The notes under the pieces were generated by a model, which was given only the letters and a program-made list of their open reading frames with translations, was not told where the DNA came from and ran no database searches. From CAZBBC01 sp964489835 (GTDB taxonomy: Bacteria; Calditrichota; Calditrichia; JAJRVZ01): 11,630 nucleotides of DNA. The number at the start of each line of letters is the position of its first letter. The stretch's first letter is position 1. The position numbers were made by a program, and so were the translations under genes. Location: NCBI GenBank assembly GCA_964489835.1, contig CAZBBC010000144.1:1-11630 (forward strand), given 5' to 3'. This document shows positions 1 through 7,261 of the stretch, piece after piece.

Positions 1-45
1 CTCCCCTTCTCTTCTTAAGAGAAGGGGTTGGGGGATGAGTTTTTT
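1..45 (+). repeat. C/G-rich hairpin repeat, copy 1 (cut by window edge)
   Basis: An 11-bp perfect stem, CCCCTTCTCTT (3-13) with AAGAGAAGGGG (17-27), closes a 3-base loop and is followed by TT and a second G run (30-34), then ATGAG. The same layout (C run, short loop, G run, 2-3 bases, second G run) recurs at 2594-2630, inverted at 2662-2699, and in shortened form at 11564-11585. The unit may begin before base 1. It lies between whatever is upstream and the first gene. A T run follows at 40-45, so it could weaken read-through from an upstream gene, but the second G run separates stem and T run, unlike a classical terminator. Confidence 0.7.
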
Positions 46-126
46 AATCCTTAATTAAAGCATTTTTTTTAAACCGGACACTAATGATCTGATTTAGTAG
101 TTTTAATAAAGACAATAGAGGAGAAA

Positions 127-1479
127 ATGAGTACGATTAAAACACTGGTTTTATTTGTAATTTTAGCAATATTGGCCGCCTATGTCTATTTCTATGAAAT
201 CAAGGGCGGTGAAGAACGGGACGAAGCCGATAAGATTGCAAAAAAAATATTGGTACTGGAACCGGACAGTGTGAAAATAATTGAGATCCGAAGTGTTTTT
301 AACCGGTTCATTTTTGAACGGATGGGTGAGGATTGGCTTATCAAAGATCCGGTAAAAACCGGCGGAGACAAATCAACGATCGATGGTCTGTTAACCACAT
401 TAAAAAATATGGACAAAGTACGCGAGTTTTCTATAGGCGAAGGTGAACAGAAGGATTATGGACTGGTTGGGCGTTCACATCTGGTTATTTTTGAATTGAG
501 TAATGGACGCCGGGATTCCCTCCGCTTCGGCGACAATACACCCGTCGGAAATAATGTTTTTGTCTCCAGAGGTGATACGATCATATATACAGTTGCTACT
601 CATGCAAAAAATAACATAACTAAAAATTTATTTGACTGGCGGGATAAATCCATTGCAAAAGTAAAAGAATCTGAAATTTCAGAATTTAATTTAAAAAACA
701 GCAAAGGATCTTTCCAGCTGGTTAAAGAAGGTTCTAATTGGCAATTACTGAAACCGAAAAAAGCGCGTGCGGATAATTCCACCATTAGTGCACTCCTTCG
801 GAAATTCGAAAATGGTAAGGCAAAGTCAGTGGTAAGTGAATCACTGGAAAATCCGGACCAATTCAATCTTAAACATCCGGCTTACCAGATAGATTTATAT
901 GTTGGCGAAGGTAAAGCCCATAAACAAATCATTCTTTCCAAACTTATCAATAATACATCCAACGTAAAGGATGACAGCCGGCCGCAGGTGATGACCGTGG
1001 ATTCACTTTTTATCCGGGATATCGATAAATCATTTTTCCAGTTGCGATACAAAAAGATTGCCGAATTTGAAAAGAATAGTGTTGACAGCGTGATTGTCAC
1101 CCAGGGTGATTCAATCCTTTACTTCGTAAAAGATACCAGTGAGACCTGGTTATTTGCCGGCAATGCAAAGGTCAAAGGATGGAAAATGAATGCTCTCCTG
1201 AATTCACTCAATAACCTGGAAGCCAGGAAATTTTTAATGGAGAATATTACTTCTGTCAGTAGATACGGACTCAATCACCCCGAGCGCACCATTGAATGTT
1301 TTCAGAAGGGTGAAAAATCACAGACGCTGAAACTCAATACCTACGGGGATATCAAGGTGGCCTATTGTCCAAAATCTGAGGTTGTTGCTGAAATAGATAA
1401 AAACACCTTCAGCAACTTCGAGGTCAAAATAAATGATTTCATTGAAACAAATACACAATCGGCGGGAGAAATAAATTAA
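127..1479 (+). CDS. Membrane-anchored DUF4340-family protein with three internal repeats
   Basis: This 450-residue protein has one N-terminal membrane segment (about residues 5-23) and a long soluble part, predicted to be periplasmic. The soluble part reads as three diverged repeats of about 120 residues: unit 1 near 44-172 (W70, then KTGGDKSTI, YGL at 111-113), unit 2 near 181-305 (W205, KARADNSTI, FNL at 246-248) and unit 3 near 310-435 (W341, KVKGWKMNA, YGL at 380-382). Each shows a Trp-hydrophobic-Pro/Lys stretch, a helix with spaced leucines, then a Tyr/Phe-x-Leu turn. This matches the DUF4340 family, often found beside GldG-type ABC transporter genes; its biochemical role is unknown. 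The start is supported by AGAGGAG at 117-123. The stop codon shares one base with the batA start (TAATG), so it is likely translated together with the bat genes. Family call is by pattern recognition, not a database search. Confidence 0.8.
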   Translation: MSTIKTLVLFVILAILAAYVYFYEIKGGEERDEADKIAKKILVLEPDSVKIIEIRSVFNRFIFERMGEDWLIKDPVKTGGDKSTIDGLLTTLKNMDKVREFSIGEGEQKDYGLVGRSHLVIFELSNGRRDSLRFGDNTPVGNNVFVSRGDTIIYTVATHAKNNITKNLFDWRDKSIAKVKESEISEFNLKNSKGSFQLVKEGSNWQLLKPKKARADNSTISALLRKFENGKAKSVVSESLENPDQFNLKHPAYQIDLYVGEGKAHKQIILSKLINNTSNVKDDSRPQVMTVDSLFIRDIDKSFFQLRYKKIAEFEKNSVDSVIVTQGDSILYFVKDTSETWLFAGNAKVKGWKMNALLNSLNNLEARKFLMENITSVSRYGLNHPERTIECFQKGEKSQTLKLNTYGDIKVAYCPKSEVVAEIDKNTFSNFEVKINDFIETNTQSAGEIN

Positions 1480-2474
1480 TGTTTCGCTTTGCTGATCCGG
1501 AATATCTGTACCTTCTTTTTTTGATACCTATTCTTATCTATTGGTATTGGAAGCGGAAGGGCAAAAATAGTGGAAAAATACGTTTTTCGGATATCCATGT
1601 TATTAAAAGAGTGGGGAAAACGGCAAAACAGCGCCTGCGACACAGCCTGTTTCTTATGCGATTGATTTTTATCTCTTTGGTTATCATTGCTTTTGCCCGA
1701 CCGCAATCGGGCAGCAAGATGCGCGAAACAACCACTGAAGGTGTGGATATTATACTTGCCCTCGATGTGTCCTCCAGTATGCTCGCTGAAGATTTTAAAC
1801 CTAAAAATCGATTAGAAGCGGCAAAGAAAGTGGCCGAAGAGTTTATTCAAGGGCGGCAGAATGATCGCCTTGGATTGGTGATATTTGCGGGCGAGAGCTT
1901 CACGCAATGTCCTCTAACACTGGATTATGGAGTACTGCTTACATTGCTTCAGGACATTAAAGTTGCTGAAAGAGATTGGGATGGCACGGCGATTGGTATG
2001 GGCATCGTAAATGCAGTAAACAGATTGCGAGATAGCAAAGCGAAGAGTAAAGTAATAATATTATTAACGGATGGTGTCAATAACCGTGGTGAAGTTGATC
2101 CTGTTACCGCTTCAAACATCGCTGCAGCACTTAATGTGAAAATATATACGATTGGGGCAGGCTCGCATGGAACAGCTCTCTATCCTGTAGAGGATCCGCT
2201 GCTCGGGAAGCGTTTTGTTCCGATGCCGGTTGAAATTGATGAAGAAGTTCTCAGGAAAATCGCGGCCAATACCAAAGCCAGTTATTTTCGTGCCACAGAC
2301 ACACAGAAATTATCAGAAATTTATGCTGAAATAGGTGAGCTGGAAAAAACGAAAATTGAAGTAAAGGAGTTTACCCGTTACGATGAATATTTTTCTTCTT
2401 TTCTGTTTGCGGGTCTGGCCTTCTTCATACTGGAAATGATCTTGACAAGTACGGTTTTTCGCAAATTACCGTGA
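1479..2474 (+). CDS. batA: BatA, von Willebrand factor A membrane protein
   Basis: This 331-residue protein has the BatA/BatB layout: an N-terminal membrane segment (about 8-24) after the signature FADPEYL, a second one (about 57-74) ending in ARPQ, a VWA domain (about 88-285) and a C-terminal membrane segment (about 306-324). The VWA metal-ion-dependent adhesion site is complete: D96-x-S98-x-S100, T170 in DGTAIG and D198 in TDG. The VWA domain is expected in the periplasm. Bat proteins are named for Bacteroides aerotolerance and are usually associated with MoxR ATPases; the molecular role remains uncertain. The ATG overlaps the stop of the preceding gene by one base, with GGGAG at 1464-1468 as ribosome binding site. 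It is followed by an unusually long gap before batB. The A/B naming rests on gene order, since both proteins have the same architecture. Confidence 0.88.
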   Translation: MFRFADPEYLYLLFLIPILIYWYWKRKGKNSGKIRFSDIHVIKRVGKTAKQRLRHSLFLMRLIFISLVIIAFARPQSGSKMRETTTEGVDIILALDVSSSMLAEDFKPKNRLEAAKKVAEEFIQGRQNDRLGLVIFAGESFTQCPLTLDYGVLLTLLQDIKVAERDWDGTAIGMGIVNAVNRLRDSKAKSKVIILLTDGVNNRGEVDPVTASNIAAALNVKIYTIGAGSHGTALYPVEDPLLGKRFVPMPVEIDEEVLRKIAANTKASYFRATDTQKLSEIYAEIGELEKTKIEVKEFTRYDEYFSSFLFAGLAFFILEMILTSTVFRKLP

Positions 2475-2593
2475 AGAACTTTTCAAAATTTAGATCGTAT
2501 ATTTGATTGAAAATGGGTTCAACTTCTTTACCTAAGTTATTTATAAAACATAATGATTATAGGTACATAAGTATCATAATATTAAAGATTTAG

Positions 2594-2630
2594 TTCCCCC
2601 TTACTAAAGGGGGTTAGGGGGTTGTTTAAA
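2594..2630 (+). repeat. C/G-rich hairpin repeat, copy 2
   Basis: CCCCCTT (2596-2602) pairs with AAGGGGG (2607-2613) around the loop ACTA. TTA and a second run of five G (2617-2621) follow, then TTGTTTAAA. Either G run can pair with the C run, so two mutually exclusive hairpins are possible. Copy 3 downstream is the same unit in the opposite orientation, so the two can also pair with each other in the transcript. It lies about 120 bp after the batA stop and could cause partial transcription termination, though the T-rich tail is broken. Confidence 0.75.
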
Positions 2631-2661
2631 CTTAAATTATTTAAGATATATCAATGTTTTA

Positions 2662-2699
2662 CATCCCCTTAGTCCCCTTTTCTAAGGGGAGACTTAATT
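2662..2699 (-). repeat. C/G-rich hairpin repeat, copy 3 (inverted)
   Basis: CCCCTT (2674-2679) pairs with AAGGGG (2684-2689) around TTCT; a second C run lies at 2665-2668. Read on the minus strand it has the same order as copy 2 (C run, loop, G run, second G run, then a T/A-rich tail). A hand alignment with copy 2 gives about 26 identities over 38 positions, with the stem bases best kept. Copies 2 and 3 form an inverted pair separated by about 31 bp. Confidence 0.72.
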
Positions 2700-2732
2700 G
2701 TTGCTTTATGATAAATCTAATAAGCTCATATG

Positions 2733-2776
2733 ATTAACTCTGCCTGTCCGGCTCAGACGGGTGTACTCTGTGGTTT
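2733..2776. repeat. Possible repeat interrupted by a second hairpin repeat
   Basis: The flanks ATTAACTCTG (2733-2742) and TGTACTCTGTGGTT (2762-2775) join without a gap to make a motif that I remember as a dispersed repeat in many bacterial genomes. Between them lies a 19-base hairpin: CCTGTC (2743-2748) with GACGGG (2756-2761), six pairs including one G-U, around CGGCTCA. The arrangement suggests a small palindromic element inserted in an older repeat. The hairpin is seen directly; the insertion history is inference from memory of similar repeats. Confidence 0.4.
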
Positions 2777-2821
2777 ATGAATATGTTGGAGTAATTATTT
2801 AAAGGAGTTGCTTTAATCTTT

Positions 2822-3859
2822 ATGGAAGTTTTACGATTCGAAAATCCTGAATATCTCCATTTACTTTGGGGCGTCGTTTTTTGGATTATCTTCTTTGTCT
2901 GGACTGTCAGATATAAACAGATATTACTAAAACGGTTTGGCAATCTGGAAATTCTCCAAAAACTAATGCGCACGTTCAGTCCGTCACGCAGAAATTTAAA
3001 ATACGTGCTTATCATTTTTAGCTATATTTTCTTTGTCATTGCCTTGGCGAATCCTCAAATTGGCAAGAAGCTGGAGGAATTTACACGCAGGGGTGTGGAT
3101 ATTATGGTTGCGCTTGATGTGTCAACCAGTATGCTGGCCGAGGATATTAAACCCAATCGGTTGGAAAAAGCCAAGCATGAAGTTGGACAACTGGTTGATT
3201 TACTAGAAGGGGACCGAATCGGTATTATTGCTTTTGCCGGAATAGCACATGTGCAATGCCCGCTTACTCTGGATTATAGCGCCGCAAAATTGTTCCTGAA
3301 TATTCTGGACACAGATATTATCCCTCAACCGGGAACGGCTATTGGAGATGCCATAAAAAGAGCCATTCCTGCTTTTAATAGTGAAGATAGAAAACACAAA
3401 GTTCTGATTCTGATCACCGATGGTGAGGATCATGAATCAGATCCGCTGGAGATCGCAAAAGAAGCGGAAAAAGAAGGAATCATTATCTATACGGTAGGTA
3501 TTGGATCGGCACAAGGAGTACCTATTCCGATATACAGTAAATCCGGTAACCAAACCGGATTTAAAAAAGACCGCCAGGGAAATGTCGTGACGACAAAATT
3601 GGATGTTCTCACGTTACAAAAAATTGCCTATCAAACCGGTGGAAAATATTACATGGCCAGCGGTGGTGAAGCCGAACTGGACGAGATTTATGCGGAAATA
3701 GCGGAGATGGAACAAAAGGAACTGGTTTCTAAAAGATTCTCTCAATATGAGGACCGTTTCCAGATTTTTCTGGCTCTCGGACTATTGTTAATTTTATTGG
3801 AGATTATCATTCCTGAAAAAAAACGTGAAAAAAGAGAGTGGCGGGGAAGGTTTATATGA
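2822..3859 (+). CDS. batB: BatB, von Willebrand factor A membrane protein
   Basis: This 345-residue paralogue of BatA follows it in the cluster. The order is the same: ENPEYL motif and first membrane segment (about 12-28), second membrane segment (about 60-77) ending ANPQ, VWA domain (about 92-290), C-terminal membrane segment (about 313-331) and a short basic tail. The adhesion site is intact: D99-x-S101-x-S103, T172 in GTAIGDA and D200 in TDGED. BatA and BatB share motifs throughout (LDVSxSMLAED, CPLTLDY, EIYAEI), so they are products of an old duplication. The start fits the family N-terminus; AAAGGAG (2801-2807) is 14 bases away, and no better in-frame start lies between. The stop overlaps the batC start as ATGA. 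Confidence 0.88.
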   Translation: MEVLRFENPEYLHLLWGVVFWIIFFVWTVRYKQILLKRFGNLEILQKLMRTFSPSRRNLKYVLIIFSYIFFVIALANPQIGKKLEEFTRRGVDIMVALDVSTSMLAEDIKPNRLEKAKHEVGQLVDLLEGDRIGIIAFAGIAHVQCPLTLDYSAAKLFLNILDTDIIPQPGTAIGDAIKRAIPAFNSEDRKHKVLILITDGEDHESDPLEIAKEAEKEGIIIYTVGIGSAQGVPIPIYSKSGNQTGFKKDRQGNVVTTKLDVLTLQKIAYQTGGKYYMASGGEAELDEIYAEIAEMEQKELVSKRFSQYEDRFQIFLALGLLLILLEIIIPEKKREKREWRGRFI

Positions 3860-4644
3860 GCATAACAAAAAAACCGCAAAAGTTCAGATTTAATGTATTA
3901 ATATGTATCAGTTGTCTATTATTGCTGAATACCGCAGGATATAGTCAGAACGTGCGCTCCAAGGTCAACGAAGGTAATGAACGCTATATTGAAGAAAAAT
4001 TTGAAGAGGCGCTCAACAATTATCAGGATGCCTTAATAGACGACCCGCAGAATGAAGTTACCCATTTTAACCGGGGCGATGCCCTGTATAAACTGAATAA
4101 ATTTGATCAGGCCCTCGAAGCCTATCAAGATATTCTGGGCAGCAAAGATTTGATGATGGATAGCAAGACACATTATAATATTGGAAATTCATATTTTAAA
4201 CAAGACAAGCTGCAGGAAAGCATTGAAGCCTATAAAAAGGCTCTGGATTTGAATCCAAATGATCAGGATGCAAAATATAATCTGGAGTTAGCCCGGGCTA
4301 AACTAAAAGAATCTGCACAGAAACAACAACAACAGCCGCAACAAAGCCCCAAACAGCAACAAGGTCAGGAGCAGCAACAGGATCAGCAGGGGCAAAATGA
4401 TGAGGAGCAGCAGGAAAAAGAAGAACAACAATCCCCAGCACAGGCGGAACAAAATCCACAAGATTCCGGAGATGAAAAGGGAGAGGAACAGCAACAAGGT
4501 GAGGCAATCGAAGAATCACAAGATAAAATGACAGAGGAAGATGCCGAGCGGATCCTGGATGCATTAAAAAATGATGAACAGGATAACCAGCAGATGCGGA
4601 AACCGGCGCGTTCCCGTAAACGTCTGGTAGATAAAGACTGGTAA
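3856..4644 (+). CDS. batC: BatC, exported TPR protein with Gln-rich tail
   Basis: From the ATG at 3856 the protein has 262 residues. I chose this start because GGGGAAGG (3843-3850) stands 5 bases before it and because it makes a 4-bp ATGA overlap with the batB stop; an in-frame ATG at 3838 would add only six residues. An N-terminal signal peptide (hydrophobic about 13-26, likely cut after GYSQ) points to the periplasm. Two to three TPR motifs follow (about 35-65, 69-96 and 105-137, the last with ALDLNPND). Residues about 156-222 are a Gln/Glu-rich low-complexity linker. The C-terminus has a helical patch (AERILDALKNDEQ) and ends RLVDKDW, as I recall for BatC proteins. TPRs are protein-binding, so a scaffold role with the BatA/BatB VWA domains is the natural inference. 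Confidence 0.85.
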   Translation: MSITKKPQKFRFNVLICISCLLLLNTAGYSQNVRSKVNEGNERYIEEKFEEALNNYQDALIDDPQNEVTHFNRGDALYKLNKFDQALEAYQDILGSKDLMMDSKTHYNIGNSYFKQDKLQESIEAYKKALDLNPNDQDAKYNLELARAKLKESAQKQQQQPQQSPKQQQGQEQQQDQQGQNDEEQQEKEEQQSPAQAEQNPQDSGDEKGEEQQQGEAIEESQDKMTEEDAERILDALKNDEQDNQQMRKPARSRKRLVDKDW

Positions 4645-4645
4645 A

Positions 4646-6460
4646 ATGAAACAACTTCAAATTCTTTTTTTTACGATCCTTGTCTTTCACGGGATATTGT
4701 TGTCTGCAGATATCACTTTGCAGGCGACGGTCGACCGGAATCAGGTGGTACTTAATGAACGATTTCTTTATACCATAGAAGTATCGGGAGAGAGTACCAG
4801 TCTACCAAAACCAAATATTCCTGCCTTTGACGGTTTCTCTATATTATCCGGTCCGAATACATCCACGAATATTCAGTTTATAAACGGGGCGATGTCTTCA
4901 TCGAATACTTATGCTTTTCATTTAATGCCCCAGAAAGTGGGAAAATTCAATATAGCACCGGCAACGATTGAAATTGATGGTGAAATCATTTCATCCAATA
5001 GTATAGATATTACAGTAGTCAAGGGTGCGGTCGATAAAAATAAAAAAGATCAACCCATCCAGAATGTAAAAGATAAAGATGTACTCGGCGAAAATCTCTT
5101 CCTGAAAACGATCGTGGATAAAAAATCTGTTTTTCAAAATGAGCAATTACTGGTTAAATATAACCTTTATTTCAGACTTTCTGTTCGCAGTTATAATGTG
5201 GAGAAAATACCGGCGAATCCTGGTTTCTGGATGGAGGAATTTAAATTACCTTCACAACCACCCATCGGTAAAGAAATTATTAATGGGGTTACTTATCAGG
5301 TTGCCACGTTACGTAAGGTTGCTTTATTCCCGACACGGACCGGTGAATTGACGATTGAACCGATGATCATTTCTGTTGATGCCCTGGTTAAAAAAAACCG
5401 GCGTTCCCGAAGTATCTTTGATAACTTTTTTGACGACCCTTTTGGCCAGACCGTTAAAAAAACTTTAAATAGTAATCCGGTATCCATATCTGTTAAGCCT
5501 TTGCCGGTTTCAAACAGGCCGACCGATTTCCAGGGTGTTGTCGGTAATTACAAGATGTCCGTTAATTCTGACAAAACAGAATTAAAAGCCAATGAAGCAG
5601 TTTCAATAAAATTGTTAATTTCCGGCGAGGGAAATTTGAAATTACTAAAACCACCTGTGCTGACGCTGCCTTCTGATATGGAAGTGTATGATCCAAAAGA
5701 ACAAACCAGTATTTCACGGGAAAAAGATCAGGTAGGGGGAAGTAAGACAATAGAATATGTGGTTGTGCCGAGATTTAAAGGGGAGTATCGGATAGATCCT
5801 GTTTCGCTTAGTTATTTTGATCCCAGAAAAGCAAAATATTTCCGTTTGACGACTGATCCCATTATGCTTAATATACTTGCGGGTGATGTTTCCGCATCGG
5901 GATTAATGGCTGGATCAAATTTAAGTAAACAGGATATCACTTTATTGGGTGAAGATATACGTTTTATTAAAGAAAGTGCTGAATATTACAGAGTTGGACA
6001 ACGGTTATATCGTAATTGGTTTTATTTATTTAGTTATCTGATCCCATTACTGGCTTTGGCCCTGGCCTGGCAATATAATGTTTATCGGAATAAAATGCGG
6101 GGGGATATTCGACTGGCCCGCAGACGGAAGGCAGGAAAAATAGCCGCAAAACACCTGAGTAATGCCAGGCAAGAATTAAAACAGAATAATCGGGGCGAAT
6201 TTTATCGGGCGACTACACAGGCACTTCAGGGATTTGTATGTGACCGCTTGAATATTCAGATATCTGATTTCAGCTTGGTAGAGGTAGAAAACGATTTGGA
6301 AAAGGCAGGCTTAGGAAGCGATGAGATCAGTGAGTATCTTACCTGCTTACGGGAAAGTGATTTTCAGAGATATTCGGGAAGTGATCCTGATGCCGGACAA
6401 TTGAAATCATTTTATGAGCGTGTGCGAAAAATCCTTACGCGGATGGAAAAATACATTTAA
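4646..6460 (+). CDS. batD: BatD, exported oxygen-tolerance family membrane protein
   Basis: This 604-residue protein starts one base after the batC stop. It has a signal peptide (about 1-20, ending GILLSA), a long beta-rich periplasmic region (about 21-450), one membrane segment (about 457-477, LFSYLIPLLALALAWQY) and a charged helical cytoplasmic tail (about 478-604). Features typical of BatD are the N-terminal strand pair with LNERFLYTIEVSG, NPGFWMEEF in the middle, the linker RRSRSIFDNFFDDPFG, and the last beta domain with ISGEGNLKLLKPP. The domains resemble immunoglobulin-like sandwiches, suggesting a protein-protein contact role in the periplasm. Length and topology fit the family. No ribosome binding site is clear; translational coupling to batC is likely. 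Confidence 0.87.
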   Translation: MKQLQILFFTILVFHGILLSADITLQATVDRNQVVLNERFLYTIEVSGESTSLPKPNIPAFDGFSILSGPNTSTNIQFINGAMSSSNTYAFHLMPQKVGKFNIAPATIEIDGEIISSNSIDITVVKGAVDKNKKDQPIQNVKDKDVLGENLFLKTIVDKKSVFQNEQLLVKYNLYFRLSVRSYNVEKIPANPGFWMEEFKLPSQPPIGKEIINGVTYQVATLRKVALFPTRTGELTIEPMIISVDALVKKNRRSRSIFDNFFDDPFGQTVKKTLNSNPVSISVKPLPVSNRPTDFQGVVGNYKMSVNSDKTELKANEAVSIKLLISGEGNLKLLKPPVLTLPSDMEVYDPKEQTSISREKDQVGGSKTIEYVVVPRFKGEYRIDPVSLSYFDPRKAKYFRLTTDPIMLNILAGDVSASGLMAGSNLSKQDITLLGEDIRFIKESAEYYRVGQRLYRNWFYLFSYLIPLLALALAWQYNVYRNKMRGDIRLARRRKAGKIAAKHLSNARQELKQNNRGEFYRATTQALQGFVCDRLNIQISDFSLVEVENDLEKAGLGSDEISEYLTCLRESDFQRYSGSDPDAGQLKSFYERVRKILTRMEKYI

Positions 6461-6480
6461 ATGGTTCAAAATTTCTTATA

Positions 6481-7236
6481 ATGAAATTTACAATAATCAA
6501 ACAATGGCTATTCTTATTTCTCCTGACAGGAGTGTCGGCAGTTTATGCTCAGAATCCGGACTATTATTTTGACCTAGCGAACCGGGCCTATGCTGATGGT
6601 AAATATCATGACGCGATCGAAATGTATCAAAATATTATAAAAGAGGGTATGGAGAGTGGGGAAGTGTATTTCAATCTGGGTAATGCCTATTATAAAGTAA
6701 ACCAATTCGGACAATCGATCCTATATTATGAAAAAGCAAAGCAATTCCTCGAAGGGGATCCTGCCCTGGATCATAATTTACGGCTCGCCCAGTTAAATAT
6801 TGTCGATAAAATAGATGTTATACCGGTGCTGTTCATCGAAGAGTGGTGGTCGAAGTTAACCCATTTATTTTCAATAACAACTCTATTATGGCTCAGTCTA
6901 GCCTTTTTCACAATTTCATTGACGGTCATAATACTCAGGATATACTTCAATAATGGATTCATACGGAGAATCATCTGGCCGACGGTAAGCATATTTATTC
7001 TCATATTCATTATCACTATCGGTCAGATATACGAATTTGAAACATCGAAATTTGGTGTTATATTAGAGGAAAAAGTTTCAGTCATTAGCGAGCCGAATTT
7101 GAGCGGAACAGAGGTTTTTATTCTGCATGAAGGGACGAAAGTAAAGATCAACCGGGTACTGGATGATTGGTTAGAGATTTCTATCCCTGATGGTAAAACA
7201 GGTTGGCTGAAAGCGTCAGAATTAGGTGTGATTTAG
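6481..7236 (+). CDS. batE: BatE, TPR and SH3-like membrane protein
   Basis: This 251-residue protein begins with a signal peptide (about 1-23, ending AVYA). Two TPR-like motifs cover about 26-103 (ALDHNLRLAQLN closes them). Two membrane segments follow (about 130-152 and 165-183), then an SH3-like domain (about 190-251) ending with the usual GKTGWLKASELGVI. With two membrane spans both the TPR and SH3 parts should be on the periplasmic side. The SH3 type is common in proteins that touch peptidoglycan or other periplasmic proteins. The gap to batD is 20 bp and the bases before the ATG (TTCAAAATTTCTTATA) hold no ribosome binding site, which is unusual for this cluster. No better in-frame start was seen, and the signal peptide fits this one. 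Confidence 0.85.
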   Translation: MKFTIIKQWLFLFLLTGVSAVYAQNPDYYFDLANRAYADGKYHDAIEMYQNIIKEGMESGEVYFNLGNAYYKVNQFGQSILYYEKAKQFLEGDPALDHNLRLAQLNIVDKIDVIPVLFIEEWWSKLTHLFSITTLLWLSLAFFTISLTVIILRIYFNNGFIRRIIWPTVSIFILIFIITIGQIYEFETSKFGVILEEKVSVISEPNLSGTEVFILHEGTKVKINRVLDDWLEISIPDGKTGWLKASELGVI

Positions 7237-7261
7237 CAATTATGTCAGAAGAGAACGGAAA

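Larger units (their letters stand above)
2475..2821. other. 347-bp gap between batA and batB, filled with repeats
   Basis: No convincing gene is present on either strand. The gap holds a C/G-rich hairpin repeat at 2594-2630, an inverted copy at 2662-2699 and a third repeat-like segment at 2733-2776; the rest is AT-rich. All other junctions in this gene cluster are overlaps or gaps of under 26 bp, so this spacing looks acquired through repeat insertion. The batB ribosome binding site AAAGGAG (2801-2807) lies at its right end, 14 bases from the ATG, which is longer than usual. I see no convincing sigma-70 promoter for batB. Confidence 0.75.

Noticed and set aside
71..110. CGGACA (75-80) as a -35 box for the first gene
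   Set aside because: No adequate -10 box lies 16-18 bases downstream.
3838..3858. Earlier ATG for batC at 3838
   Set aside because: It adds six residues before the signal peptide; the ATG at 3856 has GGGGAAGG at proper spacing and the ATGA overlap.
1479..3859. batA and batB as chloride-channel or magnesium chelatase-type VWA proteins
   Set aside because: The flanking membrane segments, F/EN-PEYL start and the batC-batE neighbours are specific to the Bat group.
4298..4690. Long open frames on the minus strand opposite batC (130 and 64 codons)
   Set aside because: They are the mirror of the Gln/Glu-rich tract (giving runs of Leu, Val and Ala) and have no domain or start signal; batC is firmly supported.
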